From: Pinguiococcus pyrenoidosus | Taxonomy: Eukaryota; Sar; Pinguiophyceae; Pinguiochrysidales; Pinguiochrysidaceae | DNA length: 52,398 nt | Assembly: GCA_019677205.1 (NCBI GenBank) | Contig: JAAMXY010000219.1 | Location: forward strand, 7,171 to 59,568 | Direction: 5' to 3' | Shown: positions 21,665-31,833 of the stretch, piece after piece | How the letters are laid out: each line of letters opens with the position of its first letter | Numbering within the stretch: position 1 is the stretch's first letter | Program-made: the position numbers and the translations under genes | Notes under the pieces: model-generated | Database searches by the model: none | What the model saw: only the letters and a program-made list of their open reading frames with translations | Told to the model about the DNA's origin: nothing

Positions 21665-22772
21665 TTATGCCGCCTTCTTGATGTGGAAAGCGAGTTCATG
21701 CAGCTCGTCGACGCCACCATCCTTGAACTTCGTCATCTCGGAATCGAGGTTGATGTCACGATCCTCCAAAAGATTGACTTCAAAGCGGTTGTCCTTCTCG
21801 TACAATGAGCGCACGATCTCCTCCGTGACGGAGAAAGGCGGCCCAGCGGCGACAGCCTGATCACACCCCATCGCTTCCATTAGCTCAAGATCCCACCGAG
21901 CTCCACTTGCTAGGCGAGGATGTCCTACCTCCGGGGAACCTTTTCGCCGCTCCAGCGTCACAAGCAGGATCTGGCCCTTCGGCTTCAAGACGTCGTACAT
22001 AATGTCGACATATTGCTGCAGGAGCCGTGAAGGTAGCGGAGTTAGAAGCTGAAAGGCAATTCTCTTAGGATCTCTTGGACGCAAGGGAACTACTGCATCG
22101 TACCTCGCGAAGCTCTGGAGTAATCGCCACGAGAGATGCTCGGTCATAGACGGCGTCAAACTCGCCTAGGATCGGAGCCACGCACGAGTCAGCCGAGCCA
22201 AATTTGCCTTGGGCCTTCCAGGCCGAGGGCGTACCGCCATTGTCCTTGTTGAGCATGAAGTGGTCCCCGACCAGGAGCTGCAGACGACCATCCGCGGAGC
22301 TCATCTTGCGGAAGGGCGCCGTGTCGCTGTCGTCACTCCACGAAAGCTGCAAATCCGGCTGCTCCTCGGCGAACTCTTCCACCGCCTGGTCGACGCCCTC
22401 GGTACCGACTGCGGTCTCGACCCATTCTTGCGATGCAATGAAAGGAAGGTCGATGGTCTTGCCACAGAGGGGCACCAGCACCCTAGAGGAGCCACTCAGG
22501 AATGAGTGGCTAGCAAGGAAGAGAAGCCACGCGCGCTGCATTCGATTCCGGACCTGCGAGGCGTTGGCAGGTCGTCGTTGGCTTGCAACGTCTCCAGATA
22601 GTTCACCAGCATGGGGTTCACATCCGAGAGGTGGAACCCCTTACGTCCTGCCGCCTTGGGGATCCACCTACTTAGGCTCCGCCTCTCTTCTGGTACGGAA
22701 CACGCGGACGCTCGAGCTCTTTACCCAGCTGTCTTTCCAGTATGTCACGCGCTCTCCGGATTCTTCGGCCAT
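21665..22772 (-). CDS. Thiopurine S-methyltransferase (TPMT) family SAM-dependent methyltransferase
   Basis: Exons inferred: 22772-22725, about 22666-22554, 22482-22104 and 22015-21665. Class I SAM methyltransferase of TPMT type: MAEESGERVTYWKDSW and GRKGFHLSDVNPMLVNYL form the family's N-terminal W...W...GFH helix region. RVLVPLCGKTIDLPFIAS is the SAM-binding motif I, followed by VGTEGVDQAVEEF, EFDAVYDRASLVAITPELRE and YVDIMYDVLKPKGQILLVTLE. About 300 residues in total. Algal and bacterial relatives methylate thiols, halides or metalloids; the substrate here is unknown. The longest uninterrupted frame starts at an ATG (22541) inside what should be intron and would delete the N-terminal helix. 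The first intron joins the right sequences but is off by one nucleotide at canonical borders, so this exon junction or the base sequence near 22665 is uncertain. Confidence 0.8.
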
Positions 22773-23354
22773 CTTGCACACGCCAGCGGTCCGTAGAGAA
22801 CGCACAAAGCCCAGGGAGAACAGAAGGACACTCTGAAGCATCACTTCGAGAGGGCCGAACGGCGCTCTCATTCAAAGGGGACAGCGAGAAGGTTGCGCGG
22901 GAAAACGCTGGAGTGATCCAGTCGATTCCCCCGCACGCGTCATGGTCAGCTGACCGCTCTATGTTTACGCCCGCTTGAACAAGCGGCGCAGACCCGCGTG
23001 ATTGGAGGGATGGCAAGCTCAATGCTTGCGTGCGCATAGCTTGCTCCAGCTCTGCGAGCAATCGAGCCATATCACACGGTGTCACTGCGTGACGTGGCAA
23101 GCGCGCTCGCACGTAACTCTGACCGCCAATCACACGCGCGTCTCCAGGCCGCCGCACCCAATGAGAGTGGAGGATTCGCGCCTCGGCTCCGCGCCACAGT
23201 TCAAACGCCTCCTGCATTAAGCGGTCGCTTCGGTCATCTTGCGCCGCATACAGACGCTTTTTGAACTAGGTGGGCGCCTGAGAGACCGAGAGGCGTTGCG
23301 ACGCGGACCGATACCGCGTCTTCCTCTGGCTTTACGTCGCGAACGCAAGGAGAG
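22773..23354. promoter_or_regulatory. Divergent spacer: TPMT-like (-) / unknown signal-peptide protein (+)
   Basis: About 580 nt. A long minus-strand open frame (22672-23217) covers it, but its composition does not look like protein. No motif recognised. Confidence 0.3.
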
Positions 23355-24350
23355 ATGCGTCTTCTCGCAGTGTTTCTCGTGATTTTACCGGGCGGAACGG
23401 GCCTGATTCGCCAGCTGGCGCCGCAGCGGACTAGCTTGGTGGGCCAGCTGCGCAGCGGGCGCTTCGGCGCCGGTGACTCGCCGCGCGATTCCGAGGTGGC
23501 CGATCTGCTCACGGCCCGCACCGTGGAGACTGTGGCGACGTTCTTCGAGGCGCTGCGCGACCCGGTGTCTCGCGACTGGGTCAAGGACTTCTTTAAGCTG
23601 CACTTCGAGGAAGAGGAGCACGCGCGCACGCAGGCGTTTCTGCGGCGGATGATGAATTCCGAGCCGGAAGAGGTCACGGTGAAGCAGCTGCGCAGGAAAA
23701 GGCAGGGCAGTCCCAACAACCCGTTCCTCAAGAACGACAAGCCCGTGTTCAGCTACACGGTGCTGATCGAGCCGCGGGTGATTGCCGACAAGATCATGGA
23801 CCAGCGCGAGGAGTTGGCCGTGGAGTGGATCAAGGATCTGCAGCGCATCTCCGCCGAGAACGACTCCATCTTGCGCCACTACAAGGACCGCTCGCGGTCG
23901 CGACAGTATGTGTACAGTGGCGACGAGATCGAGGTCTGGAACAACTCTCCGCATCGGAGCAAGAACTATCAAGAGCTCAAGGATGTGATCACGGAGAGGG
24001 GGATCACGAGGGCGCTGCGCTCGCTCCGGAAAGCGGACAACCGCCCGGCGCTGTCCTGGCTGGAGAAAATCATGGCAAAGGCGGAGGAGAAGGGCCTCAG
24101 GGGTGACGCTCTGCTCGAGGGGATGATTCGTGGGCCGATGCTGCTGCTGCCGCAGAGAAGCGAGAACAAGCTGCGAGTCGTGGAGCCCGAGAAAGTGACG
24201 GAGCTGGTCATGAAGAGTCGTGTCCAGGTTGCGAACGACTGGATGGCCGAGCTCTCCTCAGCGGCGGAAGTCCACAAGCAGTTGCGCGCAGAGCGGATCT
24301 CGCAGATGTTCGATGGAAGCGCCAGGCGACCAGGTAGTGCAGGGCAATAG
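23355..24350 (+). CDS. Unknown helical protein with N-terminal signal peptide
   Basis: Single exon, 331 residues. Starts MRLLAVFLVILPGGTG, an ER-type signal peptide with hydrophobic core at 3-12, followed by a basic, hydroxylated stretch that could serve as a plastid transit peptide although the Phe hallmark is missing at the likely cleavage site. The mature part is mostly charged alpha-helix, rich in Arg, Glu and Leu, in repeated-looking blocks such as FYTVLIEPRVIADKIM and LRVVEPEKVTELVMKSR. The paired 'EPxxxxxxxMxxR' segments (residues about 137-150 and 280-295) suggest an internal duplication. No cofactor or catalytic motif seen. It could be a secreted, luminal or plastid protein. I do not recognise its family. 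Confidence 0.75.
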   Translation: MRLLAVFLVILPGGTGLIRQLAPQRTSLVGQLRSGRFGAGDSPRDSEVADLLTARTVETVATFFEALRDPVSRDWVKDFFKLHFEEEEHARTQAFLRRMMNSEPEEVTVKQLRRKRQGSPNNPFLKNDKPVFSYTVLIEPRVIADKIMDQREELAVEWIKDLQRISAENDSILRHYKDRSRSRQYVYSGDEIEVWNNSPHRSKNYQELKDVITERGITRALRSLRKADNRPALSWLEKIMAKAEEKGLRGDALLEGMIRGPMLLLPQRSENKLRVVEPEKVTELVMKSRVQVANDWMAELSSAAEVHKQLRAERISQMFDGSARRPGSAGQ

Positions 24351-24458
24351 AGATGATAGGGGATTTCGTCTTCAGTGTCGACGATGACTCGCACATGTAA
24401 TTATCCACTTTCGACGTCTCTGGCATTCAGCGCTTCTTTGCCACTTCCAAAACCTATC
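24351..24458. other. Short convergent spacer
   Basis: The 108 nt between two stop codons must hold both 3' UTRs, so the transcripts very probably overlap. Confidence 0.4.
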
Positions 24459-26580
24459 TTAGCCCCTCTTCGCCGGCGAAATGCCTTGGGTCAAAATCGA
24501 TACGTCGCTGCGAGGCAGCCGGCATCGAAAGTCCAGCGGCCCGGAATACACTTTCCGCACTCCCCGTTGTCCCTTCTCAGCCTCGACGTGCGGCATCGGG
24601 CCCTTGGTCTTGACCATGCTTCGCAGCCGCCTCCTCCCTGCCATCCTTGGACTCGTCTGGGACGCTACGCTTCGGGTCGCCACGCTTTTCAGAAGAAGGC
24701 TCTCCGTGACCCTTCGCCTCCGCCACTTGTCGTACGCACGAATGCCTGTCGCTGCGAACTGAGCAGTTTTGGCAGCATCCGCCTTTTCCGCTGAAGTCAG
24801 CGTGGCATCCACGATCCCATACTGCCTTCGGAGGGCATGTGATTCCAGAAGCCGCAGATCTTGGGTGCGCTTCAGAAGGCTTCCTGACAGGCGCGAAAGA
24901 GGTGACGACGTGTCACGCTCCCCCTCTCTTGGGAAGAAAAGTCACTCTTCTGCATCCTTTTGGAAGATTACCTGTGATGCCGACAAAGGCTTGGAGAACA
25001 GCCCTGTCCGCAGCCTTGACCTTCGAACCTAGATGCGCCTGAGCATCCGACTGATCTCTCAAGTGCAAGTGTGCCCTGGATGGGTGCGTGACGCTTAGTC
25101 GTTTCACGCCCCCGTAGACCTTCGACTGGTGTGACCACGTACCTGTTCAGGAAGCGGACACAGTGGCGCTGATAAGCCTGCTTGCGCTGAAGCCGTCCGA
25201 CCAACAGCTTCGTCCGAGTCGTGCACGACCGAAGCTGTGCTTCAAGGGCGAATCTCTCTGCGTCCAAGGAGAACAGCCGGTCCTCATCTTCCCCTTCCTT
25301 GCCGTCCTTCGGCTCCTCATAAATGCGCCTACGCTTTTTGAGGTCCCACTTCAAGTCTGCGATTTCGCGACGGCACAGCGCCAGGTTCTCCACCGTGAGC
25401 AGCTCCGTGCGCTTCCTTTGCACCAGAAGCCCCCGAACTTCCTGAAGGTGGAGGAAAGAGAGAAGCCTTATTACCCACTGCTTTTTCTCTCTGTCCAGGA
25501 GAAAGGAAGTCTCGCTTGGCTTGACTCACTTCGTTACGCTGTTCCAAAGTCTGGCTTTTCTCCTGAAGCTCTTTGCACTCCCGTCGTTGGAATGCCTTCT
25601 CCTCCTTCATGGCGTCGTTTTCCTGCAGCCACTGCTTCAACTCGCTGCCCAGCTGCTCCTTGGCTTCTTTGAGGAGCTTCGGGTGGAGCCATGAGCGTTG
25701 GATCCGCGACTCATTTGAAGACGACTCCTTTGCCGACGGAAGTTCTCACCTTCTCCTCAGCTAGCTTGATGCGCTCTTCCTGCTCGCTCACGATTCTCGC
25801 GCGTTCGTAGTCATCTCGATCTTGAATGCGGCGCTCCTCCTTCTCGATGCTCTTCTTCTGCTGCTCCACAGCCGCTTGCAACTTGCTGCGGCAAGGTCTA
25901 TGAGGAGGCCGAGTCTTGGGTCTTTCCGACATCACAAACCCACCTGAGCGACTCCGCGACGTCTCCGCTTTCGAAGAAAGCCTTAGTGTCTCTCAGCTCC
26001 GTTTCCATCTGGATGCGGTTCTCGTCGATCTCGCCCAGGCGCACTTCATATTTCTTGTCTATCGCGTCCAAAGCCGCCTGTTTCAAGTCGGCGTCGCTGA
26101 AATTTTTGGTATGCTGCTGGGGAGATCCAACAGCGCCCACCTTATGCTCTCTCTCCGCAGCCTCTGCCCGCCGCGTCGCGTGCACGATGGCGCTCTCCAG
26201 GCGGTCGATTGTCTCATAGTTCCGCGCAAGCTTCTTTTGCAAGTGACCGAAGCTCTCGGCCGCCGCCTAGCATAGATAGAGACGCAGTGTGCCGGTCTAA
26301 GCAGTGAGGCAAGTCTGGGCAAAGCCTGGGCGTCGCACCTTCTCATCCCGGTGTAGCTCTTCGGAAGCTCGCTTGGCTGCCAGGACTTTCTCGTGCAAGA
26401 GCCCCTCCAATTCTCCTATGGTGTCTTCGAGAACCTGTGCCGGGGCGACCTTGGTGAGCTGCCAGACGCCACAGAATGCTCTGCGCCACGCGGCGAGCAG
26501 CTGAAGCGCACCGACTTCCGAAGCAGTTCTACGGCATCCACATCGTCCGCGGAGGCTGCGTGGTTCTTGGACTTTGGCAT
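24459..26580 (-). CDS. Eight-exon coiled-coil protein, unknown
   Basis: Exons inferred: 26580-26512, 26449-26339, 26266-25944, 25885-25750, 25676-25530, 25441-25143, 25075-24972 and 24883-24459. All junctions are GT-AG and phase-consistent, giving 537 residues. Starts MPKSKNHAASADDVDAVELL. Residues about 25 to 350 are almost continuous coiled coil (e.g. VLEDTIGELEGLLHEKVLAA, KLQAAVEQQKKSIEKEERRI, LLKEAKEQLGSELKQWLQEN, LCRREIADLKWDLKKRRRIY), followed by a basic, less structured tail with KWRRRRV and RRRLRSM. Coiled-coil proteins of this size and make-up are common among basal-body, axonemal and centrosomal factors, which would suit the flagellar genes nearby, but no family signature was recognised. 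The frame continuity over seven splice sites makes the gene itself well supported. Confidence 0.75.
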
Positions 26581-26907
26581 CCTGAGCTGAATGCCAAAGC
26601 TGGGGAGATCCAGTGCCCATCGCAGGATGAGGAATCAAGAGCGAAAGCGCGGGAAAAGACGGGGAGAGATCCCGCAGCGGAAGACGTTTCGATTCCGGTA
26701 TCTGCTCGCTTCACGAGTACCTATAAAGGCATCTTACGGTTTCGCAGTGCTCAAGTTTATGACATAAGATATTTGTCATAAATGCTGAAAAATAAAAGCG
26801 TCATCAACGATTAATGGCTTCGTTTCGGTGCTTTATGGCGGCTTTTGGGACTCAAAACGCCACAACAAGGCGCGCGCTGCGCCACCGCGCCCTGATCCTT
26901 TTCCATC
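26581..26907. promoter_or_regulatory. Compact bidirectional promoter with perfect dyad
   Basis: The 327 nt between the starts of the coiled-coil gene (-) and BDP1 (+). It contains tataaag at about 26722 and a 9-bp inverted repeat at 26756-26782, set in an AT-rich island reaching 26812. Confidence 0.45.
26756..26782. repeat. Inverted repeat tttatgaca-N9-tgtcataaa
   Basis: Two perfectly complementary 9-nt arms separated by 9 nt. The half-site TGACA/TGTCA could be a dimeric transcription-factor site or a small cruciform, centred between two divergent genes. Confidence 0.6.
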
Positions 26908-28137
26908 ATGTTGCCTGTGGGCCGGCGCTTGAGCGTACCGGCGAAGCCGCGGGTGACCGGCAAGAAGTTTAGTCCGAAGCGGCGGAAAACTCCAGCAATT
27001 GCATCGGCGTCTGCGGCGGCTGCGGATGCAGAGAGTCCGGCGGTGGCTCCCCATGCGGCGCCCGTGGCGTCTCCGGCGCCCGTTGAGGCATCTGTGAGTG
27101 GGTCCGAGTTGGAGAGCACCGGCGCGAAGACACCAACGGTGATAAAGGCACCGGAGGCTCGGAAGAAGTCTGGTCCGACGCCGGTTTCCAGGCCCAAGGC
27201 GACTCGCATCCGGCGGCCTACGCGAGAGGATAAGCGAGATGGCACGAGCGGTCTACTCGGCGGCCAGAGAAAGCTTTCGGACGTGTGCAGTGGCTACCGC
27301 ACCAAGAAGAGGCCGCGCAAGGCAGAAGGAGAGGAGAAGGAGAAGAAAGTCAGCAAGGGGAAGAAGGCCACCAGCGCGAAGGTGAGCGTTCCCGGCTCCC
27401 TGAACTACAAGAAGGCAGAGGCGGGGCAGAGGAGAGAGGCCGAGAAGCAGCGGGTGTCTGGAAAGCGGTTGCAGTTCGTGAACGGGCGCATTGTCCTCGA
27501 CGAAGCTAGCTTGGAGGTGGCGACCTTTGATGCTGGTCAGGAAGATCAGCTGGAGGTAATCCACGAGGAGAATACCATGACCGCGAAGTACTCGAGCTTC
27601 CAGAAGCGAACGCCGACGGATCGATGGACCGTCTCGGAGACGAAGAAGTTCTTTCAGGCGCTGCAGATGTGCGGCACGGACTTCACGATGATGCTGCCGA
27701 TCTTCCCGCATAGAAACCGAAAGCAGCTTAAGATGAAATGGCGGAGAGAGGAAAAGATGCACCCGAAGCTTGTGACCAAGGCCCTGAAAGTGCATTCGGG
27801 CTTGGACACCTCGATCTACGAGGAGAACATCGGTCCCTTGGAGCCGAAGCAACAGGATGCCGAGGATCACGAACAGGGCGAAGACCAGGAGGAAGACAAG
27901 AAGGACAACGACGACGATGACGGCGACGACGACGAGGAGGAGGAGGAGGAGGATGAGGAAGAGGAGGAGAAGGAGACGGAGAAGGAGACGGAGAAGGAGC
28001 CAGAGAAGGAGACGGCGGAGGCAGAGCAAGAGAGCAAGGAGAACCCCGACCAAGAAACAAGTGTTCCTCTCTACTACATCAACGACCTCTGCACGTCCTT
28101 GCACATCAGCAACTGCTGCAGGAAGAAATCCTCGTAG
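26908..28137 (+). CDS. BDP1: TFIIIB subunit B'' (BDP1), SANT-domain protein
   Basis: Single exon, 409 residues. Residues about 238-292 are the extended SANT domain of BDP1: RWTVSETKKFFQALQMCGTDF, then MMLPIFPHRNRKQLKMKWRREE, matching the W..tE...FY.aL...GTDF...lFp.R.rkqlK.Kf..EE pattern. With TBP and BRF1, BDP1 recruits RNA polymerase III to tRNA, 5S and U6 genes in the nucleus. The N-terminal half is Ala/Pro-rich then Lys/Arg-rich. The C-terminal third is extremely Glu/Asp-rich (27860-28050). The last 21 codons overlap, antisense, the end of the eIF3l gene, and their composition (YYINDLC...) differs from the acidic tail, so either the tails truly overlap or an unseen 3' intron exists. Shorter than animal BDP1 but similar to protist forms. 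Confidence 0.88.
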   Translation: MLPVGRRLSVPAKPRVTGKKFSPKRRKTPAIASASAAAADAESPAVAPHAAPVASPAPVEASVSGSELESTGAKTPTVIKAPEARKKSGPTPVSRPKATRIRRPTREDKRDGTSGLLGGQRKLSDVCSGYRTKKRPRKAEGEEKEKKVSKGKKATSAKVSVPGSLNYKKAEAGQRREAEKQRVSGKRLQFVNGRIVLDEASLEVATFDAGQEDQLEVIHEENTMTAKYSSFQKRTPTDRWTVSETKKFFQALQMCGTDFTMMLPIFPHRNRKQLKMKWRREEKMHPKLVTKALKVHSGLDTSIYEENIGPLEPKQQDAEDHEQGEDQEEDKKDNDDDDGDDDEEEEEEDEEEEEKETEKETEKEPEKETAEAEQESKENPDQETSVPLYYINDLCTSLHISNCCRKKSS

Positions 28138-29694
28138 CGATCCTCACGACCCTTCTGATGCACATACACCATGTCATCCACGAGGTGTATCAACGGCTCC
28201 AGCGCCGTCACATCCGTGGCCTCTGCTCCCGTGCCCAGCACCACTCTGCGACACTCGCTCTCGGCCAGCGCGGCCGTGGTGTCGCTCCCGATGGGAGAAG
28301 CACGATGCGTCATGCGCACCAGCAGGGAGTTCAACGTCGCCCGCAGATCCTCCGGATCCGTCTCCGCAAAGGTGGCCAGCTTCGTCACGCCGATCGTCGT
28401 GTACAGCCGCAAGATGGAGCGAATCTTGGGCCACGAGTCCTGGGATCGGAGCTCCTCTGCGAAAATCGACGTCTGCAGCTTCTGCACCTCTTCCCGGTAG
28501 TTTGCTCGGGTGGAATAGTCCGGCGCCGCGTGCGAAACGAATTTCGGCCCGGCGCGAACGAACTGATCCTTCACGGTCTGTTCCGAGGCCTCGTCCAAGT
28601 TCCTGTTCTTCTCCCCCGGCTTGAGCTGCAGCTGCTTCTTGATCTCGCCCGACAGATGCAGGCCGGGAATCATGCGGTTCATGACTGCCGTGAGCGTGAG
28701 CATCTTGTCCGCGGTCTTGACGATCTGGTCGCCGTCATACCCTTTGGGCAGCCCTCCCTGCTTGTTCAGTCGATTGATGTACGCCATGCTGGAGCTGAAG
28801 AGCCTGGCCGCATCGGCGTAGCGCCGCAGCATCAGGTAGCAGAAGCCGGTGTGGTAGAAGAGGGACGTGTGCGCCATGATGCTCGTGCGGAAGAGCTCGT
28901 TCTGGTCGAAGAAGTCGATGCAATCGACGCAGCGCAACGACGAGAAGTAGTCCCCGAGGAGGCACTCCAGGCGGCTCTGACAGATCAGGGCGAAGTACCC
29001 CATCATCTCGTGGAGGCTCGAGGGCGGCTGGGGAACTTCGACGTCCTCAGCCCGCTTCGCGCGAAGGATCTCGCGAATCTTGGAGACTTGAACCAGCCTG
29101 CTCAGGTAGTTGAGCACGTTGCTGCAGTTCCACGCCTCCGGATTCTCCCGCAGCAGCTGAATGTCGTCGTCACTGCGCTTCTCCAGGGACGTGCGGAATT
29201 GCGCGAAAGACTGGTACTGGTACACAAACTCGTGCAGGATCTCGAAGGTCCAGTTCGTCGTGAGCACCGTGTCCGCGTCGTCACACGCCAGCAGCTTGTC
29301 GAACAGCGAGCAGTACACATCCCACACTTCCAGACGATCCTTCAGCGTGGGCTTGATGTGATTGCTGGCAAACATGTGTCGAGAGCGCATCTCCAGGTAG
29401 ATGGCCTTGAACAGCTCGTCATTGCTGAAATGCGTCTCCACCTCTTCGGCCGCCGGCCACTTGGTGTTGTTGAAGTACTGCTCGCATAGCTCCGGATACG
29501 TCGTTTGGTACAGCAGCTCAATTTCGTCCAACTGGTGACTGGTTCTCGTCTAGCAAGACCAAACGCAAAGGGCGTTAGTTGTCTCTCAAAAGGCGAAGCG
29601 CATCCTCGCTTCGCGGCGGGCGGACCTGAATGTAGAGATCGAAGATGAAGTCTGCCACCGCGCTCGGCACCGCAGCTCCGCTTCCGCCACTCAT
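28074..29694 (-). CDS. EIF3L: Eukaryotic translation initiation factor 3 subunit L
   Basis: Two exons, 29694-29626 and 29531-28074 (phase 0), giving 508 residues, near the family norm of about 510-560. Exon 1 encodes MSGGSGAAVPSAVADFIFDLYIQ. Exon 2 continues LDEIELLYQTTYPELCEQYF, FNNTKWPAAEEV, HIKPTLKDRLEVWDVYCSLF, MGYFALICQSRLECLLGDYF, FYHTGFCYLMLRRYADAARLF and a PCI-type C-terminus, ending RYEDFFLQQLLMCKDVQRSL. This is an eIF3l signature, a PCI subunit of the eIF3 complex acting in 40S recruitment in the cytosol. The downstream gene BDP1 runs into its 3' end with a 64-nt coding overlap. The single intron is 94 nt. Confidence 0.95.
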
Positions 29695-30396
29695 GATGTC
29701 TGTCACCGGGTGACGCTGCGCTTGGGCGTGTCACTGTGGCGCAGCCCTCGCTAAGCTCGCAGGGCCGTCGATGGTCGCAAAACTTTTGATATATATTTTG
29801 AATAAAAATAGTCTTTACTATCAAGATTATTACATAAATATTGTATTTACAAAACCTGACTTCCAATCATGGACGCTGTAATCGAAATGAACCAATGAAC
29901 CTGGCAGAGAAGTGAACGTTGGCCAATGCAGTCCGTTCATCAGCGATTTCGATCTTAGGATCACGTAGATGAGCCACTCCTTGCTGCCGCCTTCAAATTT
30001 CCCGCGCTTTTGTCTTCTCCCGACTCCGGCCGCGAGCCGCAGAGCGCCGCGGATTTGTGAGCTCGTTTCGTGTTGCTCAATCAGTCCCTTTAGTCTAGCT
30101 TCGCAGAGGCTTGTGAAAGAGCGCAACCACAGTTGCTGTCAACAACACGACAGCTCTCTTTCGTCCACCTTCGCTCACCAAAGAGAAGCATAGGTTCCGC
30201 CAGATCTCTGCGTCACAGAGAAGCATCATCGTCAAACCCAAAGCAAAGCCGGATATTCGCTAGTCAAGGTTCCTATCGTGCATGGAAAAACGCTGCAACT
30301 GCTATTAGCGACCCTTAAGACTGCTGCTGAACTACAGTGCGTTGCGTTGCGTTGCGTTGCGTTGCGTTGCGTTGCGTTGCGTTGCCAATTGCAAAG
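29695..30396. promoter_or_regulatory. Divergent spacer: eIF3l (-) / TRIP13 (+)
   Basis: About 700 nt. AT-rich island at 29780-29855 (gatatatattttgaat). A (GTTGC)n microsatellite at 30341-30385 abuts the TRIP13 start. Confidence 0.35.
30339..30386 (+). repeat. (GTTGC)9 microsatellite
   Basis: Nine uninterrupted copies of a 5-nt unit end about 10 nt before the TRIP13 start codon. Their translation would add a MRCVALRCVAL-like extension in the same frame if translation began upstream. Confidence 0.9.
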
Positions 30397-31833
30397 ATGG
30401 ACATGTCAGAATCGGAATCCTTGGTTGACGTGCACGTCGATCTTTGCCTGAGAGAAGAAAGCTCTCTGACCAAGGAGAGTGCCACGAACTTATTCCACGA
30501 GCACCTGAAAGCTCTCGGGGAGGACTTTTGCTTGGAAGTCGGAGACGTCGACTTCGGCGCTGAGAGTCTTCGTTCGCCGCTTCTCAGCCAAGTGAACTTC
30601 ATCAGTGTCACAGAGATAGAAGGCCTTCCGATCGACGCAGAGCCTGAACTTCTGAATTCTCAGTCGACTTACAGCAGCGACAGCGAGGCCGAAGCACTGG
30701 CAGGAGGGCGCGTTCCGCTCCGAGCAGCATCTGTGCACGTTCATGTGTTCAAGCTCTGCGCCGAAGGACCGGAAGAGGAAGAGCTGGATGGCGAGGAAGA
30801 GCTCACTGCTTGCACGCTGTGGACGCTTCCCTCCGCAGCGATGCATAGCCAGTGGAAGAATCTCGTGTTCGCTCAGGACGTGAAGAAGCAGCTCGTGGAT
30901 TACGCCGTTGCCACGTTGCTGCTGTCGCAGCTTGGCGTGGAGCCGAGCACGATCACTACCAATCGGCTGCTCCTTCTTCACGGACCTCCGGGAACCGGCA
31001 AGACCACGCTTTGCAGGGCGCTGGCGCATCGCTTGAGCATCCGGCTAAGCGACCTCTTCACAGGCGCGGTGCTCGTCGAGGTCAACGCGCATTCGCTGTT
31101 CTCCAAGTGGTTCTCGGAGAGCGGAAAGCTTGTCGCGAAAATGTTTCAGTTCGCGATCGAATTGGCCGAGGACGAGAATCAGCTCATCATCCTGCTGATT
31201 GATGAAGTGGAGTCGCTCGTTGCGTCGAGGAACGCTTCGATGGCAGGTGCTGAGCCTTCGGATGCCGTTCGGGTGGTGAACGCGGTCATCACTCAGCTGG
31301 ATGCGCTGAAGGCATACCCAAACGTTCTCACCCTGACGACCAGCAACCTGGTGCACGGCATTGATCCTGCGTTCGTGGACCGTGCAGACCTGAAGCTCCA
31401 TCTCGGTCTTCCTGGCATCGAGGCTCGGTATGACATTCTCAAGTCCTGCGTGGAAGAGCTGATGCGCGTTGGCATCGTTCGCCCTGCCCTCTCGATTCTC
31501 TCCAGGAATGAGCTGCCCAGCGACGACCTTGGCGGCGCCGGTTTCAAGAAGATCCCGCCCCGCGCGTTTTCCAGCCGACCAAGCGAGGAGTCGACGAACC
31601 TTTCCGTCATGCTTCGTGAAATCGCGGGCAAAGCGGACGGATTGAGCGGCCGCGCGCTTCGCAAGGTCCCTTTGCAAGTGTTCGCTCTGTCAGTGCGGAA
31701 GCGATTTTGCAGTCCCTTTGAGTTTCTAGAGGCCATGAGGCGGACCATCTTGCAGGCTCCCAGGCAGGGCGAAGATGAAAGAGACAACGACCGCGACCCA
31801 CGCAACGAAGTAGACATCAGAATGGACACTTAG
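30397..31833 (+). CDS. TRIP13: TRIP13/PCH2 AAA+ ATPase
   Basis: Single exon, 478 residues from the ATG at 30397 (MDMSESES). The frame is open further upstream through the pentamer repeat, but that Met gives a family-like N-terminus. Residues 1 to about 130 form the N-terminal substrate-recognition domain. The AAA+ core has Walker A GPPGTGKTTLCRAL (about 196-203), the TRIP13-typical VEVNAHSLFSKWFSESGKLV, Walker B LIILLIDEVESLV, sensor LTTSN and arginine finger region IDPAFVDRADLK, then the lid. TRIP13/Pch2 remodels HORMA-domain proteins (Mad2, Hop1) in the spindle checkpoint and in meiosis. Its presence implies a checkpoint and perhaps a sexual cycle. Length is slightly above the 430 residues of animals because of an acidic insert near residue 100-130. 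Confidence 0.94.
   Translation: MDMSESESLVDVHVDLCLREESSLTKESATNLFHEHLKALGEDFCLEVGDVDFGAESLRSPLLSQVNFISVTEIEGLPIDAEPELLNSQSTYSSDSEAEALAGGRVPLRAASVHVHVFKLCAEGPEEEELDGEEELTACTLWTLPSAAMHSQWKNLVFAQDVKKQLVDYAVATLLLSQLGVEPSTITTNRLLLLHGPPGTGKTTLCRALAHRLSIRLSDLFTGAVLVEVNAHSLFSKWFSESGKLVAKMFQFAIELAEDENQLIILLIDEVESLVASRNASMAGAEPSDAVRVVNAVITQLDALKAYPNVLTLTTSNLVHGIDPAFVDRADLKLHLGLPGIEARYDILKSCVEELMRVGIVRPALSILSRNELPSDDLGGAGFKKIPPRAFSSRPSEESTNLSVMLREIAGKADGLSGRALRKVPLQVFALSVRKRFCSPFEFLEAMRRTILQAPRQGEDERDNDRDPRNEVDIRMDT

Noticed and set aside
27253-28104. Leu-rich minus-strand frame that looks like many membrane helices
   Set aside because: Antisense of the Glu/Lys-rich BDP1 tail (GAG/AAG read as CTC/CTT).
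28158-29489. 443-codon plus-strand open frame
   Set aside because: Mirror of eIF3l. No domain and His/Arg/Val-rich shadow composition.
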